DNA of 49,601 nt from Tabrizicola sp. (GTDB taxonomy: Bacteria > Pseudomonadota > Alphaproteobacteria > Rhodobacterales > Rhodobacteraceae), in assembly GCA_016792685.1 (NCBI GenBank), contig JAEULQ010000079.1, forward strand, positions 1 through 49,601, in the 5' to 3' direction. A program made the translations under genes and the position numbers. Positions 8,095-17,851 of the stretch are shown here, piece by piece. The notes under the pieces were generated by a model that was not told where the DNA came from, did no database searches, and saw only the letters and a program-made list of their open reading frames with translations. How positions within the stretch are numbered: position 1 is the stretch's first letter; every line of letters begins with the position of its first letter.

Positions 8095-8865
8095 CTACTT
8101 GCCCACGAAGTTTGGCCTGCGCTTTTCCAGGAAGGCCGCTACTCCTTCCCGGAAATCCGCGCTGGTGCCACAGAGCCCCTGGAGCCTTGCCTCGACTGCG
8201 AGCTGGGCATCCAGGCTCTGGTCAAAGGCGCCGCGCAGCGCCTGTTTCAAAGCCGCATAGGCACCTGTCGGGCCGGACGCCAGCTTGTTGGCGCGCGCGG
8301 CCACCACCACATCGAATTCGATGTCCGGCACCGCTTCCCAGATCATTCCCCAGGCCGCGGCCTGGGTTGCGCTGACCGGCTCGGCCAAGAGTGCCGCCCC
8401 CATCGCCCGTTGCATCCCCACCCGACGCGGCAGGAACGAGGTTCCGCCCGCGTCCGGGATCAGCCCGATGCGGGTGAAGGCCTGAATGAAGCTTGCGCTT
8501 TCGCGTGCAATCACCAGATCACAGGCCAGCGCCAGATTGGCCCCTGCCCCCACCGCCGCCCCGTTCACCGCCGCGATCACCGGGACCGGCGCCTCGGTGA
8601 TCGCCCGGATCATCGGCACGTATTCGTCGTTCAGGATGTCTTCGAACCCGGCCTCGTCAAGCCCCTCGACATCCGCCAGGTCCTGACCCGAGCAGAAGCC
8701 GCGCCCCGACCCTGTCAGCACGATCACCCGCGCCGCATGGCCCGCCAGAAGCGCCGCCGTCAGCTCCTGCCGCATCGCGCGGTTCAGGGCATTCATGACC
8801 TCGGGCCGATTCAGCGTGATCCGGCAGATCCCGCCTGCGCTTTCGACCTGGACAAGTTTCGTCAT
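8095..8865 (-). CDS. Enoyl-CoA hydratase/isomerase family protein (PaaG-like)
   Basis: About 256 residues of crotonase fold. The oxyanion-hole segments are GRGFCSGQDL and NGAAVGAGANLALACDL; the catalytic region reads RIGLIPDAGGT, with Asp where PaaG-type isomerases place their catalytic acid and without the second Glu of classical hydratases. This favours a ring 1,2-epoxyphenylacetyl-CoA isomerase or a 3,2-enoyl-CoA isomerase over a plain hydratase. No other paa genes are nearby, so the pathway is uncertain. I chose the ATG at 8865 (MTKLVQVES) over a GTG two codons upstream because GGAGGG lies 5-6 nt before the ATG and would overlap the GTG. Confidence 0.85.
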   Translation of the reverse strand: MTKLVQVESAGGICRITLNRPEVMNALNRAMRQELTAALLAGHAARVIVLTGSGRGFCSGQDLADVEGLDEAGFEDILNDEYVPMIRAITEAPVPVIAAVNGAAVGAGANLALACDLVIARESASFIQAFTRIGLIPDAGGTSFLPRRVGMQRAMGAALLAEPVSATQAAAWGMIWEAVPDIEFDVVVAARANKLASGPTGAYAALKQALRGAFDQSLDAQLAVEARLQGLCGTSADFREGVAAFLEKRRPNFVGK

Positions 8866-8929
8866 GGGCACCCTCCGTTTGGGCCCAAGGCTAGCGGACA
8901 GCCACCGTCAGCCAAAGGCCAACGCGGCG

Positions 8930-9403
8930 TCACTTCTTCAGGATTTCCTCCAGCCGGGCCTCGTCCTCAGCCGAAAGCACGGCATCCGGCGCCGTCCGAC
9001 GCCGCCCGGCCGCAATCGCAACCGCAATCCCGGCAAGAAGAAGCACGGGACCCGCCAGCCACAGGATCAGATTCGCCCCTTCAGGGCGCGGTTTGAAGAG
9101 CACGCCCTCGCCATAGCGGTCGACGACATAATCGACCACCTCCTCGTCGCTGTCACCGGCCACCAGGCGTTCGCGGATGATCAGCCGCAAATCCCGACTG
9201 ATCGGTGCATTGGAATCGTCGATCGTCTCGCCCTGGCAGACCGGGCAGCGGATCTCGCGGCTGATGGCCCGCGCCCGCGCCTCCAGCACCGGGTCGGCGA
9301 GCATCTCGTCGGGTTGCACGGCCAGCACGGGCGTCGCCAACAGCAGAAGCGCCAGAATGTAGGATGCGCAGTTTGCCCAACACCCTTTGCGTGCGCCCCT
9401 CAT
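8930..9403 (-). CDS. ccmH: Cytochrome c-type biogenesis protein CcmH
   Basis: 157 residues from an ATG that overlaps the ccmF stop (ATGA). The N-terminus is a hydrophobic signal/anchor (~14-28, ending TPVLAVQ); the periplasmic domain carries the thiol pair RCPVCQ (Cys53 and Cys56), which reduces apocytochrome CxxCH cysteines; a second membrane segment follows at ~112-135, then a short cytosolic tail. This is the short one-domain CcmH (CcmL type) without the TPR CcmI part. It forms the heme-ligation complex with CcmF encoded immediately upstream. The rest of system I (ccmA-E, ccmG, ccmI) is not in the window. Confidence 0.92.
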   Translation of the reverse strand: MRGARKGCWANCASYILALLLLATPVLAVQPDEMLADPVLEARARAISREIRCPVCQGETIDDSNAPISRDLRLIIRERLVAGDSDEEVVDYVVDRYGEGVLFKPRPEGANLILWLAGPVLLLAGIAVAIAAGRRRTAPDAVLSAEDEARLEEILKK

Positions 9404-11370
9404 TCCGCCGGCACTCCCGCCGGCAGCCGCCTTACCCCGGCCGCCACCCTGTACCGACGGTCCGACAAGCTGAGAAGCCCCCCCAGGGCCATCAGGAGGC
9501 AGCCGCCCCATAGCCAGTTGGCAAAGGGCTCGATATAGCTCCGCACGGCCCAGCCGCCGCTCTTCTGCTTGTCGCCCAGCACCAGATAGATGTCGCGCCA
9601 GAAGCCGTAGTCGATCGCCGCTTCGGTCGTGGGCATTGCGGCCACCGGATAGACCCGCTTCTCGGGGCTCAGGACCGCCACGACAGCGCCGTTCCGGGTG
9701 ACGGTCATCTGACCCATGGTCGACAGGTAGTTCGGCCCTTCGACCTCGCGCACCTCGTCAAGCCGCACGTCGTACCGGCCAAGCGGAAAGGTCTCGCCGA
9801 CTTGAACAACCCGGATATCCTCGACCTTCCAGGCCATCATTGCCGCCACCGCGAAGATGGTGATGCCGAGCCCGCCGTGCGCCGTGACCTTGCCCCAGTC
9901 CGCCCGTGGCAACCGCGCAAGCCGCCCGAAGCGGTTCGCAAACCCCTCGCGCCCGGTCCGCGCCCAAAGGTCGGCCACTGCCCCGAACAGGACCCAGGCC
10001 CCAATACCCAGGCCCAGGGGACCAAGCGCCGTCCGACCGGTCTGCATCGCGAAGCCAAGCGCCATGAGGGCGGCGGCCAGCACCATGACGGGCACCAAAG
10101 CGCGCAGGCCCCGCCGCAGATCGCCCCGCTTCCAGGCCAGCATGGCCCCCGGCGGCAGGATCAGGGCCAAGGCGACCATGAACGGCGTGAAGGCCGCATT
10201 GAAGAAGGGCTCCCCGACACTCAGGTCGCGCCCCAGCAACATTTGCCCGACCAATGGCCAGATTGTCCCGATAAAGACAACAAAGCAGGCCACGCTCAGC
10301 AGGATATTGTTCGCCACAATGGCGCTCTCCCGGCTGACCAGCGCAAAGACCCCCCGCGCCTCCATCACCCCGGCGCGCAGCGCAAACAGAACCAGCGCCC
10401 CGCCGGTAAAGAAGCCGAGGATCATCAGGATGAAGACGCCCCGCTCCGGGTCGTTGGCAAAAGCATGGACCGAGGTGATCACCCCCGAGCGCACGATGAA
10501 GGTCCCGATCAGGCTAAAACCGAAGGCCATGATCGCCAGCAGGATGGTCCAGGCCTTCAGGCTCTCACGCTTCTCCACCACGATGGCCGAATGCAGCAGT
10601 GCGGCTGCCAGAAGCCAGGGCATGAAGCTCGCATTCTCCACCGGGTCCCAGAACCAGAAGCCGCCCCAGCCAAGCTCGTAATAGGCCCACCACGACCCCA
10701 GCGCTATGCCGATGGTCAGGAAGATCCAGGCGGCCAGCGTCCAGGGCCGCACCCACCGGCCCCAGGCGGCGTCGATCCGGCCCTCGATCAGGGCCGCGAC
10801 CGCAAAGGAAAACGCCATGCTCAGGCCGACATAGCCAAGGTACAGGAACGGCGGATGGAAAGCCAAGCCTGGGTCCTGCAGCAAGGGGTTCAGATCCTGC
10901 CCGTCAAGCGGCGCCAGCTCCAGCCGCCAGAACGGGTTCGAGGTCAGGAGGAGGAACGCCAGAAACGCCACCCCGATCATGCCCTGAACCGACAGCACCC
11001 GCGCTTTCAGCCTCACGGGCAGATTGCCGCCAAAGACGGCCACCGCCGCGCCGTAGATCGCCAGGATCAGCACCCAAAGGAGCAGCGAGCCCTCATGGTT
11101 CCCCCAGACGCCCGACACCTTGTAAAGCATCGGCTTGGCCGTATGCGAATTCGACACCACCACGGCCAGCGAGAAATCCGAGACCACGAAGGCCCAGGTC
11201 AACGCCGCAAAGGCGGCGGCCACCAGCATCAGCTGCAGCCCTGCCGCCGGTCCGGCCAGCGCCATCAACCGTGCATCGCCCCTCTGGGCGCCCCATAGCG
11301 GCAGCGTGGCCTGCACGAGTGCCACCATAAGCGCCAGGATCAGCGCGAAATGCCCAAGCTCAACGATCAT
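9400..11370 (-). CDS. ccmF: Cytochrome c heme lyase subunit CcmF
   Basis: 656 residues, polytopic inner-membrane protein with about 14-15 predicted helices, standard length for CcmF. The WWD heme-handling motif is clear (WGGFWFWDPVENASF, ~235-249), with conserved His residues at ~92 (NHEGS) and ~172 (AFHPPFLY). A large periplasmic loop near the C-terminus (~530-610) precedes the last helix. CcmF receives heme from holo-CcmE and attaches it to CxxCH apocytochromes with CcmH. The gene begins a two-gene transcript divergent from arginase and is translationally coupled to ccmH by a 4-base overlap. Confidence 0.95.
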   Translation of the reverse strand: MIVELGHFALILALMVALVQATLPLWGAQRGDARLMALAGPAAGLQLMLVAAAFAALTWAFVVSDFSLAVVVSNSHTAKPMLYKVSGVWGNHEGSLLLWVLILAIYGAAVAVFGGNLPVRLKARVLSVQGMIGVAFLAFLLLTSNPFWRLELAPLDGQDLNPLLQDPGLAFHPPFLYLGYVGLSMAFSFAVAALIEGRIDAAWGRWVRPWTLAAWIFLTIGIALGSWWAYYELGWGGFWFWDPVENASFMPWLLAAALLHSAIVVEKRESLKAWTILLAIMAFGFSLIGTFIVRSGVITSVHAFANDPERGVFILMILGFFTGGALVLFALRAGVMEARGVFALVSRESAIVANNILLSVACFVVFIGTIWPLVGQMLLGRDLSVGEPFFNAAFTPFMVALALILPPGAMLAWKRGDLRRGLRALVPVMVLAAALMALGFAMQTGRTALGPLGLGIGAWVLFGAVADLWARTGREGFANRFGRLARLPRADWGKVTAHGGLGITIFAVAAMMAWKVEDIRVVQVGETFPLGRYDVRLDEVREVEGPNYLSTMGQMTVTRNGAVVAVLSPEKRVYPVAAMPTTEAAIDYGFWRDIYLVLGDKQKSGGWAVRSYIEPFANWLWGGCLLMALGGLLSLSDRRYRVAAGVRRLPAGVPAE

Positions 11371-11542
11371 CTCGCCCCCTTTGTTACTGCCATGATAGGC
11401 TTGCCGGGCCCCGGGCGAAAGCCCTGCGCCCTTCCGCCGCGCCTTTCAGGCAGAATGCCGGTTCAGGGACACGAAACCTGCCGAAATGTGCGTTGCCAGC
11501 GCCAGCCGGGCGCCGCTACACCGGACCAAACGGAGGACACCC

Positions 11543-12466
11543 ATGCCCAAGACCATCCTGATCGGCGCCCCCATCGACACGGGCCAGAAACGTGCCGGCT
11601 GCCTGATGGGCCCCGCCGCCTATCGCGTTGCAGGCCTTCACCGCGAAATCGCCGCCGAGGGCCATGGGGTCGAGGACTGGGGCGATCTGGTCCTGCCCGA
11701 GCTGAAGCCGGTCTCCTGCCCGAACCCGGTGGTGCACGATCTGGCTGAAACTGTCGCCTGGGCCGAGATCCTGGCCGACAAGGTCGATGACGCGCTGTCC
11801 GAAGGCGGCTTCCCGATCATCATGGGTGGTGATCATTCGCTGGCCTTGGGCTCCGCCGCCGGGGCCGCCGCCTTTGCCGCACGGCAGGGCCGGCCGCTCT
11901 TCCTGCTCTGGCTCGACGCACATTCCGATTTCCACACGCCACTGACGACCACCTCCGGCAACCTCCACGGCACGCCGCTGGCCTATATCGCCGGCCGTGA
12001 CGGGTTCGACGCCTTCCCACCCTTCCCCGCCCCCGTACCCGCCCACCGGATCTGCATGTTCGGCATCCGCTCGGTCGATCCGGCCGAACAGGCGGCGATG
12101 CTGGAACGTGACATCTTCATCAACGACATGCGGGTGATCGACGAACGCGGCCTCGTCGCCCCCTTGCGCGAATTCCTCGACCGTGTCCGGGCCGACGGCG
12201 GCATGCTCCACGTCTCGCTCGACGTCGATTTCCTCGACCCCTCGATCGCCCCCGCTGTCGGCACCACCGTCCCCGGTGGCGCCACTTTCCGCGAGGGCCA
12301 TCTGGTGATGGAGCTTCTCCATGAGAGCGGCCTCGTGACCTCGCTCGACCTCGTCGAGTTGAACCCCTTCCTCGACGACCGTGGCATGACCGCCCGCCTG
12401 ATGGTCGATCTGGTGGGCAGCCTCATGGGCAAGAAGGTCTTCGACCGCCCGACACGTTCGAAGTGA
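11543..12466 (+). CDS. rocF: Arginase
   Basis: 307 residues of the ureohydrolase fold. All binuclear Mn ligands are present: His98 in GGDHS, Asp125/His127/Asp129 in LDAHSD, Asp227/Asp229 in SLDVDFLDP. The loop after it (TTVPGGATFREGH) and LVELNP near the C-terminus are those of true arginases rather than agmatinases. Reaction: L-arginine to ornithine and urea, cytosolic. I chose the ATG at 11543 because CGGAGGA lies at 11531-11537; an upstream ATG in frame lacks this. Ornithine cyclodeaminase follows after 13 bp, so the two genes make a short arginine-catabolic operon. Confidence 0.95.
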   Translation: MPKTILIGAPIDTGQKRAGCLMGPAAYRVAGLHREIAAEGHGVEDWGDLVLPELKPVSCPNPVVHDLAETVAWAEILADKVDDALSEGGFPIIMGGDHSLALGSAAGAAAFAARQGRPLFLLWLDAHSDFHTPLTTTSGNLHGTPLAYIAGRDGFDAFPPFPAPVPAHRICMFGIRSVDPAEQAAMLERDIFINDMRVIDERGLVAPLREFLDRVRADGGMLHVSLDVDFLDPSIAPAVGTTVPGGATFREGHLVMELLHESGLVTSLDLVELNPFLDDRGMTARLMVDLVGSLMGKKVFDRPTRSK

Positions 12467-12479
12467 AGGGGAGCAAATC

Positions 12480-13508
12480 ATGGCCCTGAACCTCGTTCCC
12501 TTTGTTTCGGTCGACAAGATGATGAAACTTGTCCTCCACCTCGGCATCGAGCGCGTGATGCGTGACCTCGTGGCCGAGATTGAGGCCGACTTCCGCCGCT
12601 GGCCCTTGTTCGACAAGACCCCCCGCATCGCCTCGCATTCCGAGGTTGGCGTCATCGAACTGATGCCCACCTCGGATGGTGAGACCTATGGGTTCAAATA
12701 TGTGAACGGTCACCCGTCCAACATGAAGAAAGGCCTGCAAACCGTTACAGCCTTTGGTCTTCTTGCCGATGTATCTACAGGCTACCCGGTGCTTCTGTCC
12801 GAGATGACGATCCTCACTGCCCTGCGGACCGCCGCGACCTCGGCCATGGCCGCGAAATGGCTGGGACCCAAGACCGAGGTCATGGCCCTGATCGGCAACG
12901 GCGCCCAGGCCGAATTCCAGGCGTTGGCTTTCGCCGAGGTCTGTGGCATCCGCGAGGTCCGGCTTTACGACCTCGACCCCGCCGCAACCGCCAAATGCGT
13001 GAAGAACCTCGCCGGGCGCGGGTTGAAACTCACCCCCTGCCGGACGGCAGAAGAGGCGATCCAGGGCGCGGGCGTGATCACCACGGTCACCGCCGACAAG
13101 CAATACGCCACGATCCTGACCGACAACATGGTGGGCGCGGGCGTCCACCTGAATGCCGTCGGCGGCGACTGCCCCGGCAAGACCGAACTGCACCGCGACA
13201 TCCTGCTCCGCTCCTCGATCTTCGTCGAATACCCGCCCCAGACCCGGATCGAAGGCGAAATCCAGCAGCTTGACCCCGACCACCCGGTCATCGAGCTCTG
13301 GCGCGTCATCGCGGGAGAAATCCCCGGCCGGACTTCACAGGCCGAAATCACCCTTTTCGACAGCGTCGGCTTCGCGATCGAGGACTTCTCGGCCCTGCGG
13401 TATATACGCGGCAAACTGGCGGAGACCGGCCTTTACGACAACCTCGACATGATCGCCGACCCCGACGACCCCCGCGACCTCTTCGGCATGATCCTGCGCG
13501 CCAGCTGA
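12480..13508 (+). CDS. ocd: Ornithine cyclodeaminase
   Basis: 342 residues, mu-crystallin/ornithine cyclodeaminase family. The substrate-side Lys73 sits in YGFKYVNGHP, and the NAD(H)-binding turn is IGNGAQAEFQ (~138-147). The protein converts L-ornithine to L-proline and ammonia with catalytic NAD+, cytosolic. Directly downstream of arginase (13 bp gap) it completes the route arginine to ornithine to proline. Local oddity: the gene contains two of the palindromic GTATNTAC octamers (12771 and 13400) built from codons that are rare in this GC-rich background, such as ATA in Tyr-Ile-Arg. Confidence 0.93.
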   Translation: MALNLVPFVSVDKMMKLVLHLGIERVMRDLVAEIEADFRRWPLFDKTPRIASHSEVGVIELMPTSDGETYGFKYVNGHPSNMKKGLQTVTAFGLLADVSTGYPVLLSEMTILTALRTAATSAMAAKWLGPKTEVMALIGNGAQAEFQALAFAEVCGIREVRLYDLDPAATAKCVKNLAGRGLKLTPCRTAEEAIQGAGVITTVTADKQYATILTDNMVGAGVHLNAVGGDCPGKTELHRDILLRSSIFVEYPPQTRIEGEIQQLDPDHPVIELWRVIAGEIPGRTSQAEITLFDSVGFAIEDFSALRYIRGKLAETGLYDNLDMIADPDDPRDLFGMILRAS

Positions 13509-13519
13509 GACGCCGGGCG

Positions 13520-13587
13520 CCGATTTCTTCACAGAAATCGGACCGGAGCCTTCAAAGGCTCCGGCGCGGAGTTTTCGAAAACTCCGC
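13520..13587. repeat. Three tandem perfect hairpins between convergent genes
   Basis: Three adjacent stem-loops: 13520-13541 (CCGATTTCT-TCAC-AGAAATCGG), 13543-13564 (CCGGAGCC-TTCAAA-GGCTCCGG) and 13566-13587 (a perfect 22-bp palindrome centred on TTTTCGAAAA). Together they fill the gap between the ocd stop and the kamA-like stop. Likely a bidirectional terminator cluster; the TTTTCGAAAA element has the look of a dispersed intergenic repeat. Confidence 0.75.
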
Positions 13588-13592
13588 CTGTC

Positions 13593-14633
13593 TCAAATGT
13601 CCCGATAGGCATGCTCGACGCCTTGCGGATCGGTCACGATCCAGCCGTCGCCCGCCGGACGCAGATACCCGGGGCCCACGGGCACTTTCCCGTGCCCCCC
13701 GGGGATATCCAGCACATAGATCGGCTGGGCGATCCCCGAAAGCCTACCGCGCAAGGCCGCCATGATCGTCTGACCTTCGGCCAGAGTGACCCGGAAATGC
13801 CCTGTCCCCTTGGCCAGGTCCGGATGATGCAGGTAATAGGGCTTGACCCGGTTGCCGATCAGAGCCCGGAACAGCGCTTCGAGCGTATATACGTCTGTAT
13901 TTACACCCTTCAAAAGCACCGTCTGCGACAAAAGCGGCACGCCCGCCCGCACAAGCCGCCGGAAGGCCAATTCGGCTGCCGGAGTGATCTCATCGGGATG
14001 GTTGGTATGGATCACCATCCAGACCGGAAGCCTGCGGTCGAGCACAGAAACCAGCGCTTCACTCACCCGCCCTGGCGCCACAACGGGCACGCGGGTGTGA
14101 AACCGGACCGTCTCGAGGCTTGCCACCTCTTGCAGACGGTCCAGCATGTCGCCTAGACGCCGGGGCGACAGCACCAAAGGGTCGCCACCGGTAAAGATCA
14201 CCTCGCGCACTTCAGGTATCGCTTGCAAATATCTGATCACGCTATCGAATTCAGCCTCCGAAAGCGCGCCTGACTGGCCCACGCCTTCCCGTCGGAAGCA
14301 GAACCGGCAATAGACCTCGCAGGTCTGCGTGGCATGCAGGATCGCCCGGTCCGGATAACGATGGGTAAGCCCCGCGACCGGGCGATGTGCGTCATCGCCG
14401 ATCGGGTCCGCCAGTTCCTCGGGCCGCACGTCAAGTTCGCGGCGGTCAGGTACGAATTGGGCCCGGATGCCCGGACTGTCCAGCGCCATCACCTCGGGGC
14501 TGATCCGGATCCGGAAACTGGCCTCAACCTGCTCCAGCGCGGAGCGATCCCCGGCCGCAGCCAGGCCAGCGCGCAGAAGTGTATCTACACCTGTAATGAC
14601 AGGTGACTTTGCCAGGCGATCCGGTTTCGACAT
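13593..14633 (-). CDS. Lysine 2,3-aminomutase-like radical SAM protein
   Basis: 346 residues. The radical SAM cluster motif is CEVYCRFC (Cys105, Cys109, Cys112), followed by the GGDP SAM-binding motif (FTGGDPLVLS). The PLP lysine is expected at Lys316 in IPGGHGK. The length is that of short KamA/EpmB-type proteins, without the long termini of clostridial aminomutase. The segment corresponding to GVND of characterised lysine aminomutases (from memory) reads GVNTD here, so substrate may differ. EpmB acts on EF-P, but neither epmA nor efp is adjacent. Usg is encoded 39 bp upstream on the same strand. Fold certain, substrate open (lysine aminomutase, EF-P lysine modification, or other). Confidence 0.85.
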   Translation of the reverse strand: MSKPDRLAKSPVITGVDTLLRAGLAAAGDRSALEQVEASFRIRISPEVMALDSPGIRAQFVPDRRELDVRPEELADPIGDDAHRPVAGLTHRYPDRAILHATQTCEVYCRFCFRREGVGQSGALSEAEFDSVIRYLQAIPEVREVIFTGGDPLVLSPRRLGDMLDRLQEVASLETVRFHTRVPVVAPGRVSEALVSVLDRRLPVWMVIHTNHPDEITPAAELAFRRLVRAGVPLLSQTVLLKGVNTDVYTLEALFRALIGNRVKPYYLHHPDLAKGTGHFRVTLAEGQTIMAALRGRLSGIAQPIYVLDIPGGHGKVPVGPGYLRPAGDGWIVTDPQGVEHAYRDI

Positions 14634-14672
14634 GGGCGCCGCTTAGCCGCCTCACGCGGCGGGAGCAAGCGG

Positions 14673-14942
14673 TCAATGCAAGCGAAACTCCCCCACGACA
14701 TTGCGCCATTCCCCAGGCGCGATCAGCTTGCGGTGGGTGAACCGCACGGAATGCAGCGGGCCCTCAATTTCCTTTTGCCAGAATTCGATGAAGCGGAACA
14801 GCTCGGGGTAATCCGGGGCCAGATCATACTCTTGCCAGATGAAACTGTTGAGAACATTACGATAATCCGGCAATCGATAGTAAAGCTCGGCCGTGGTGAG
14901 GCCATAGCCTCTTAGCATCAACTCCGTCTCGTGCCCGACCAT
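14673..14942 (-). CDS. usg: Usg-family protein
   Basis: 89 residues, rich in aromatics (LMLRGYGLTTAELYYRLPDY, FIWQEYDLAPDYPELFRFIEFW), matching the Usg-like family of small alphaproteobacterial proteins. The family was named for its place upstream of trp biosynthetic genes in Caulobacter; no trp gene is near here. No signal peptide or membrane segment; function unknown. GGAGG-like bases (AGGAGGACGGG on the minus strand) lie directly before the ATG. It is followed by the kamA-like gene, with which it may be co-transcribed, and is divergent from gyrA. Confidence 0.85.
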   Translation of the reverse strand: MVGHETELMLRGYGLTTAELYYRLPDYRNVLNSFIWQEYDLAPDYPELFRFIEFWQKEIEGPLHSVRFTHRKLIAPGEWRNVVGEFRLH

Positions 14943-15059
14943 TCCCGTCCTCCTTTCCCGGGGTTTCTGGTGGAATCATGCCACGGTACATTTAAAAATC
15001 AATAAAAACAGAATGTTGTCACTCATTCCTAATGGCTGCCAAGGTGACGCAAGCTGCCA

Positions 15060-15089
15060 TTGCACCCCATAGCTTGGATGGTGTATCTT
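15060..15089 (+). promoter_or_regulatory. Candidate gyrA promoter
   Basis: TTGCAC (15060-15065), 18-nt spacer, TATCTT (15084-15089). It predicts a start near 15096, which supports translation from the ATG at 15134 rather than from one at 15032. The region just upstream (14990-15020) is AT-rich, which could help melting or bind a nucleoid protein. Confidence 0.45.
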
Positions 15090-15133
15090 CCCGCCTGCTA
15101 AATCTTGATCCCGCAAGGAAGGCGCGCGCCCTC

Positions 15134-17851
15134 ATGGCCGATACCACGGAAGATACTGATAAAAAAGAAGAAACCCCGGATCGTCCGAGCTGGCACGGCC
15201 CCCAGGTCGACATTGCGGCCGAGATGAAGACCGCCTACCTTGATTACGCGATGAGCGTGATTGTCTCGCGCGCGATCCCCGACTTGCGGGACGGGTTGAA
15301 ACCCGTCCATCGCCGCATCCTTTTCGCGATGCAGGAAAGCGGCAACACGCATGACAAGGCCTACCGCAAATCGGCGCGCCCGGTCGGCGACACGATGGGG
15401 AAATATCACCCGCACGGCGACAGCGCGATCTATGACGCCCTGGTCCGCATGGCGCAGCCGTTCTCGATGTCGCTGCCCCTACTCGACGGTCAAGGCAACT
15501 TTGGCTCGATGGACGGCGATAACCCGGCGGCCATGCGCTACACCGAAGTACGGATGGACAAGCCTGCCGCCTTCCTTCTGGCCGACATCGACAAGGAAAC
15601 CGTTGATTTCCAGGACAATTACGACGGCAAGGACAAGGAACCCACCGTCCTTCCGGCGCGCTTCCCGAACATGCTGGTCAACGGCGCGGGTGGCATCGCG
15701 GTCGGCATGGCGACGAACATTCCGCCGCACAACCTTGGCGAAGTGATCGACGGGACGCTCGCCCTGATCGAGAACCCCGATATCTCCATGGAGCAACTCA
15801 TGGAGATCATTCCGGCCCCCGATTTCCCGACCGGAGGCCAGATCCTTGGCCGCTCAGGCGCGCGGAAGGCCTATCTTGAGGGGCGTGGCAGCGTCATCAT
15901 CCGCTCGAAGACCCATATCGAAGAGGTCCGCAAGGACCGCTGGGCCATCGTCATCGACGAGATCCCCTATCAGGTCAACAAGGCCACGATGATCGAGAAG
16001 ATCGCCGAGCTTGTCCGCGAAAAGCGGGTCGAAGGCATCGCCGGGATCGCGGACGAATCCGACCGGGTCGGTGTGCGGGTGGTGATCGAGCTCAAGCGCG
16101 ACGCGACGCCGGATGTGGTGCTGAACCAGCTCTTCCGCTTCTCGACCATGCAGGTCAGCTTCGGCTGCAACATGCTGGCGCTGAACGGCGGCAAGCCAGA
16201 ACAGCTGACACTCCGCGATTTCCTTAGTCATTTCATTACCTTCCGCGAAGAAGTTGTTGCCCGCCGTACTGCTTTTGAGCTTCGGAAAGCCCGCGAGCGG
16301 AGCCATGTCCTATGCGGTCTGGCGGTCGCTGTCTCGAACGTGGACGAAGTCGTGGCGACCATCCGCTCCTCTGCCGACCCGGCCGAGGCGCGCGACCGAC
16401 TGATGACCCGCCGCTGGCCCGCACATGAAATCGCGCCGTATATACGCCTGATCGACGACCCTTCGCATCCGATCAACGAGGACGGGACCTACAACCTCTC
16501 GGAAGTCCAGGCCCGCGCGATCCTTGATCTGCGGCTCCAGCGCCTGACCGCCATGGGCGTCAAGGAAGTGACGGACGAGCTGGAAGAATTGGCGGGAAAG
16601 ATCAAGGACTTCCTCGACATTCTTGGATCGCGCGACCGGATCATGTCGATCATCTCGGACGAGCTCCGCGAGGTCAAAGCCCTGTTTGCCGTCCCCCGCC
16701 GCACCGAGATCAGCGACTGGTCGGGCGATATGGAGGACGAGGACCTCATCGAGCGTGAAGACATGGTCGTCACCATCACCTCGGGCGGATACATCAAGCG
16801 CACCCCGCTTGCCGAATTCCGCAGCCAGAACCGCGGCGGCAAGGGTCTCGCCTCGATGCAGACCAAGGACGACGACGTGGTCACGACGCTTTTCGTCGCG
16901 AATACACATACTTGGCTCTTGTTCTTCACCACCGACGGCATGGTCTACAAGCTGAAGACCTGGCGCCTGCCGCTGGCGGGCCGCACGGCCAAGGGCAAGG
17001 CACTGGTCAACATCCTTCCGATCGAGACCGGCATTTCCATCGCCGCCCTGATGCCCGTCGACGTGCCCGAGGAAGACTGGGGCAACCTGCAGATCGTCTT
17101 CGCGACCTCGGACGGCGATGTCCGGCAGAACGACCTTTCCGACTTCACCAACGTCAAGCGCAACGGCAAGATCGCGATGAACCTGCCCGAGGGCATCACC
17201 CTCGTGAACGCCGCCATCGCCGATGAGAACGACGACATCATGCTGGTGACTGAGGCGGGCCGAGCCATCCGCTTCTCCACCACCGAGATCCGGGTCTTCA
17301 AGTCGCGCGGCTCCACCGGCGTCCGCGGCATTCGCCTGGCCGAGGGAGATCATGTTGTCTCGATGTCGATCATCCGCCACTTCGAGGCCAGCCCCGAGGA
17401 ACGGGCCGCCTATCTCAAGCAACGCCGCCTGATGGCCGGGATCACCGAGGACGAAGCGGACGACGACGAGGAAACCGTTGCCGCAGGACAGCTTAGCACC
17501 GAACGTTACAGCGAGATGTCGGCCGCCGAGGACCTGATCCTTACCGTCACCAAGGGCGGCTCGGGCAAGCTTTCCTCCAGCCACGACTACCCGGTCCGCG
17601 GCCGTGGCGGCATGGGCGTCAAGGCGATCTCCCCGGGGCCCCGCGGCGGCCGGATCATCGCCTCCTTCCCGGTCGAGCTTTCCGACCAGATCATGCTGGC
17701 CACCGATACCGGCCAGTCGATCCGCGTCCCGGTCGACCAGATCAGCTTCCGCTCACGCAGCGCGGGCGGTGTCCGCGTCTTTGCTGTCGGACCCGAGGAA
17801 GAAGTCGTGTCCGTGGCCCGCGTCGCCGATCAGGGCGATGACGAGACTTGA
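15134..17851 (+). CDS. gyrA: DNA gyrase subunit A
   Basis: 905 residues from the chosen ATG ([11 protein letters not shown]), which has AAGGAAGG about 11 nt upstream; an in-frame ATG 34 codons earlier would lie upstream of the likely promoter. The DNA-cleavage domain carries the active-site Tyr136 ([10 protein letters not shown]) and the quinolone-determining region [14 protein letters not shown] with Ser97 and Asp101, the drug-sensitive residues at the classical positions. The C-terminal pinwheel contains the GyrA box QNRGGKG (near 16826-16846), the feature separating gyrase from topoisomerase IV, plus [10 protein letters not shown]. An acidic insertion ([14 protein letters not shown]) splits one blade. 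Two GTATATAC-type rare-codon sites do not change conserved residues. The stop overlaps the next gene's TTG. Confidence 0.97.
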   Translation: MADTTEDTDKKEETPDRPSWHGPQVDIAAEMKTAYLDYAMSVIVSRAIPDLRDGLKPVHRRILFAMQESGNTHDKAYRKSARPVGDTMGKYHPHGDSAIYDALVRMAQPFSMSLPLLDGQGNFGSMDGDNPAAMRYTEVRMDKPAAFLLADIDKETVDFQDNYDGKDKEPTVLPARFPNMLVNGAGGIAVGMATNIPPHNLGEVIDGTLALIENPDISMEQLMEIIPAPDFPTGGQILGRSGARKAYLEGRGSVIIRSKTHIEEVRKDRWAIVIDEIPYQVNKATMIEKIAELVREKRVEGIAGIADESDRVGVRVVIELKRDATPDVVLNQLFRFSTMQVSFGCNMLALNGGKPEQLTLRDFLSHFITFREEVVARRTAFELRKARERSHVLCGLAVAVSNVDEVVATIRSSADPAEARDRLMTRRWPAHEIAPYIRLIDDPSHPINEDGTYNLSEVQARAILDLRLQRLTAMGVKEVTDELEELAGKIKDFLDILGSRDRIMSIISDELREVKALFAVPRRTEISDWSGDMEDEDLIEREDMVVTITSGGYIKRTPLAEFRSQNRGGKGLASMQTKDDDVVTTLFVANTHTWLLFFTTDGMVYKLKTWRLPLAGRTAKGKALVNILPIETGISIAALMPVDVPEEDWGNLQIVFATSDGDVRQNDLSDFTNVKRNGKIAMNLPEGITLVNAAIADENDDIMLVTEAGRAIRFSTTEIRVFKSRGSTGVRGIRLAEGDHVVSMSIIRHFEASPEERAAYLKQRRLMAGITEDEADDDEETVAAGQLSTERYSEMSAAEDLILTVTKGGSGKLSSSHDYPVRGRGGMGVKAISPGPRGGRIIASFPVELSDQIMLATDTGQSIRVPVDQISFRSRSAGGVRVFAVGPEEEVVSVARVADQGDDET

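Noticed and set aside
15032-15133. 34-residue N-terminal extension of GyrA from an upstream ATG
   Set aside because: The likely promoter (15060-15089) lies inside it, there is no ribosome-binding site before 15032, and the family start fits the ATG at 15134.
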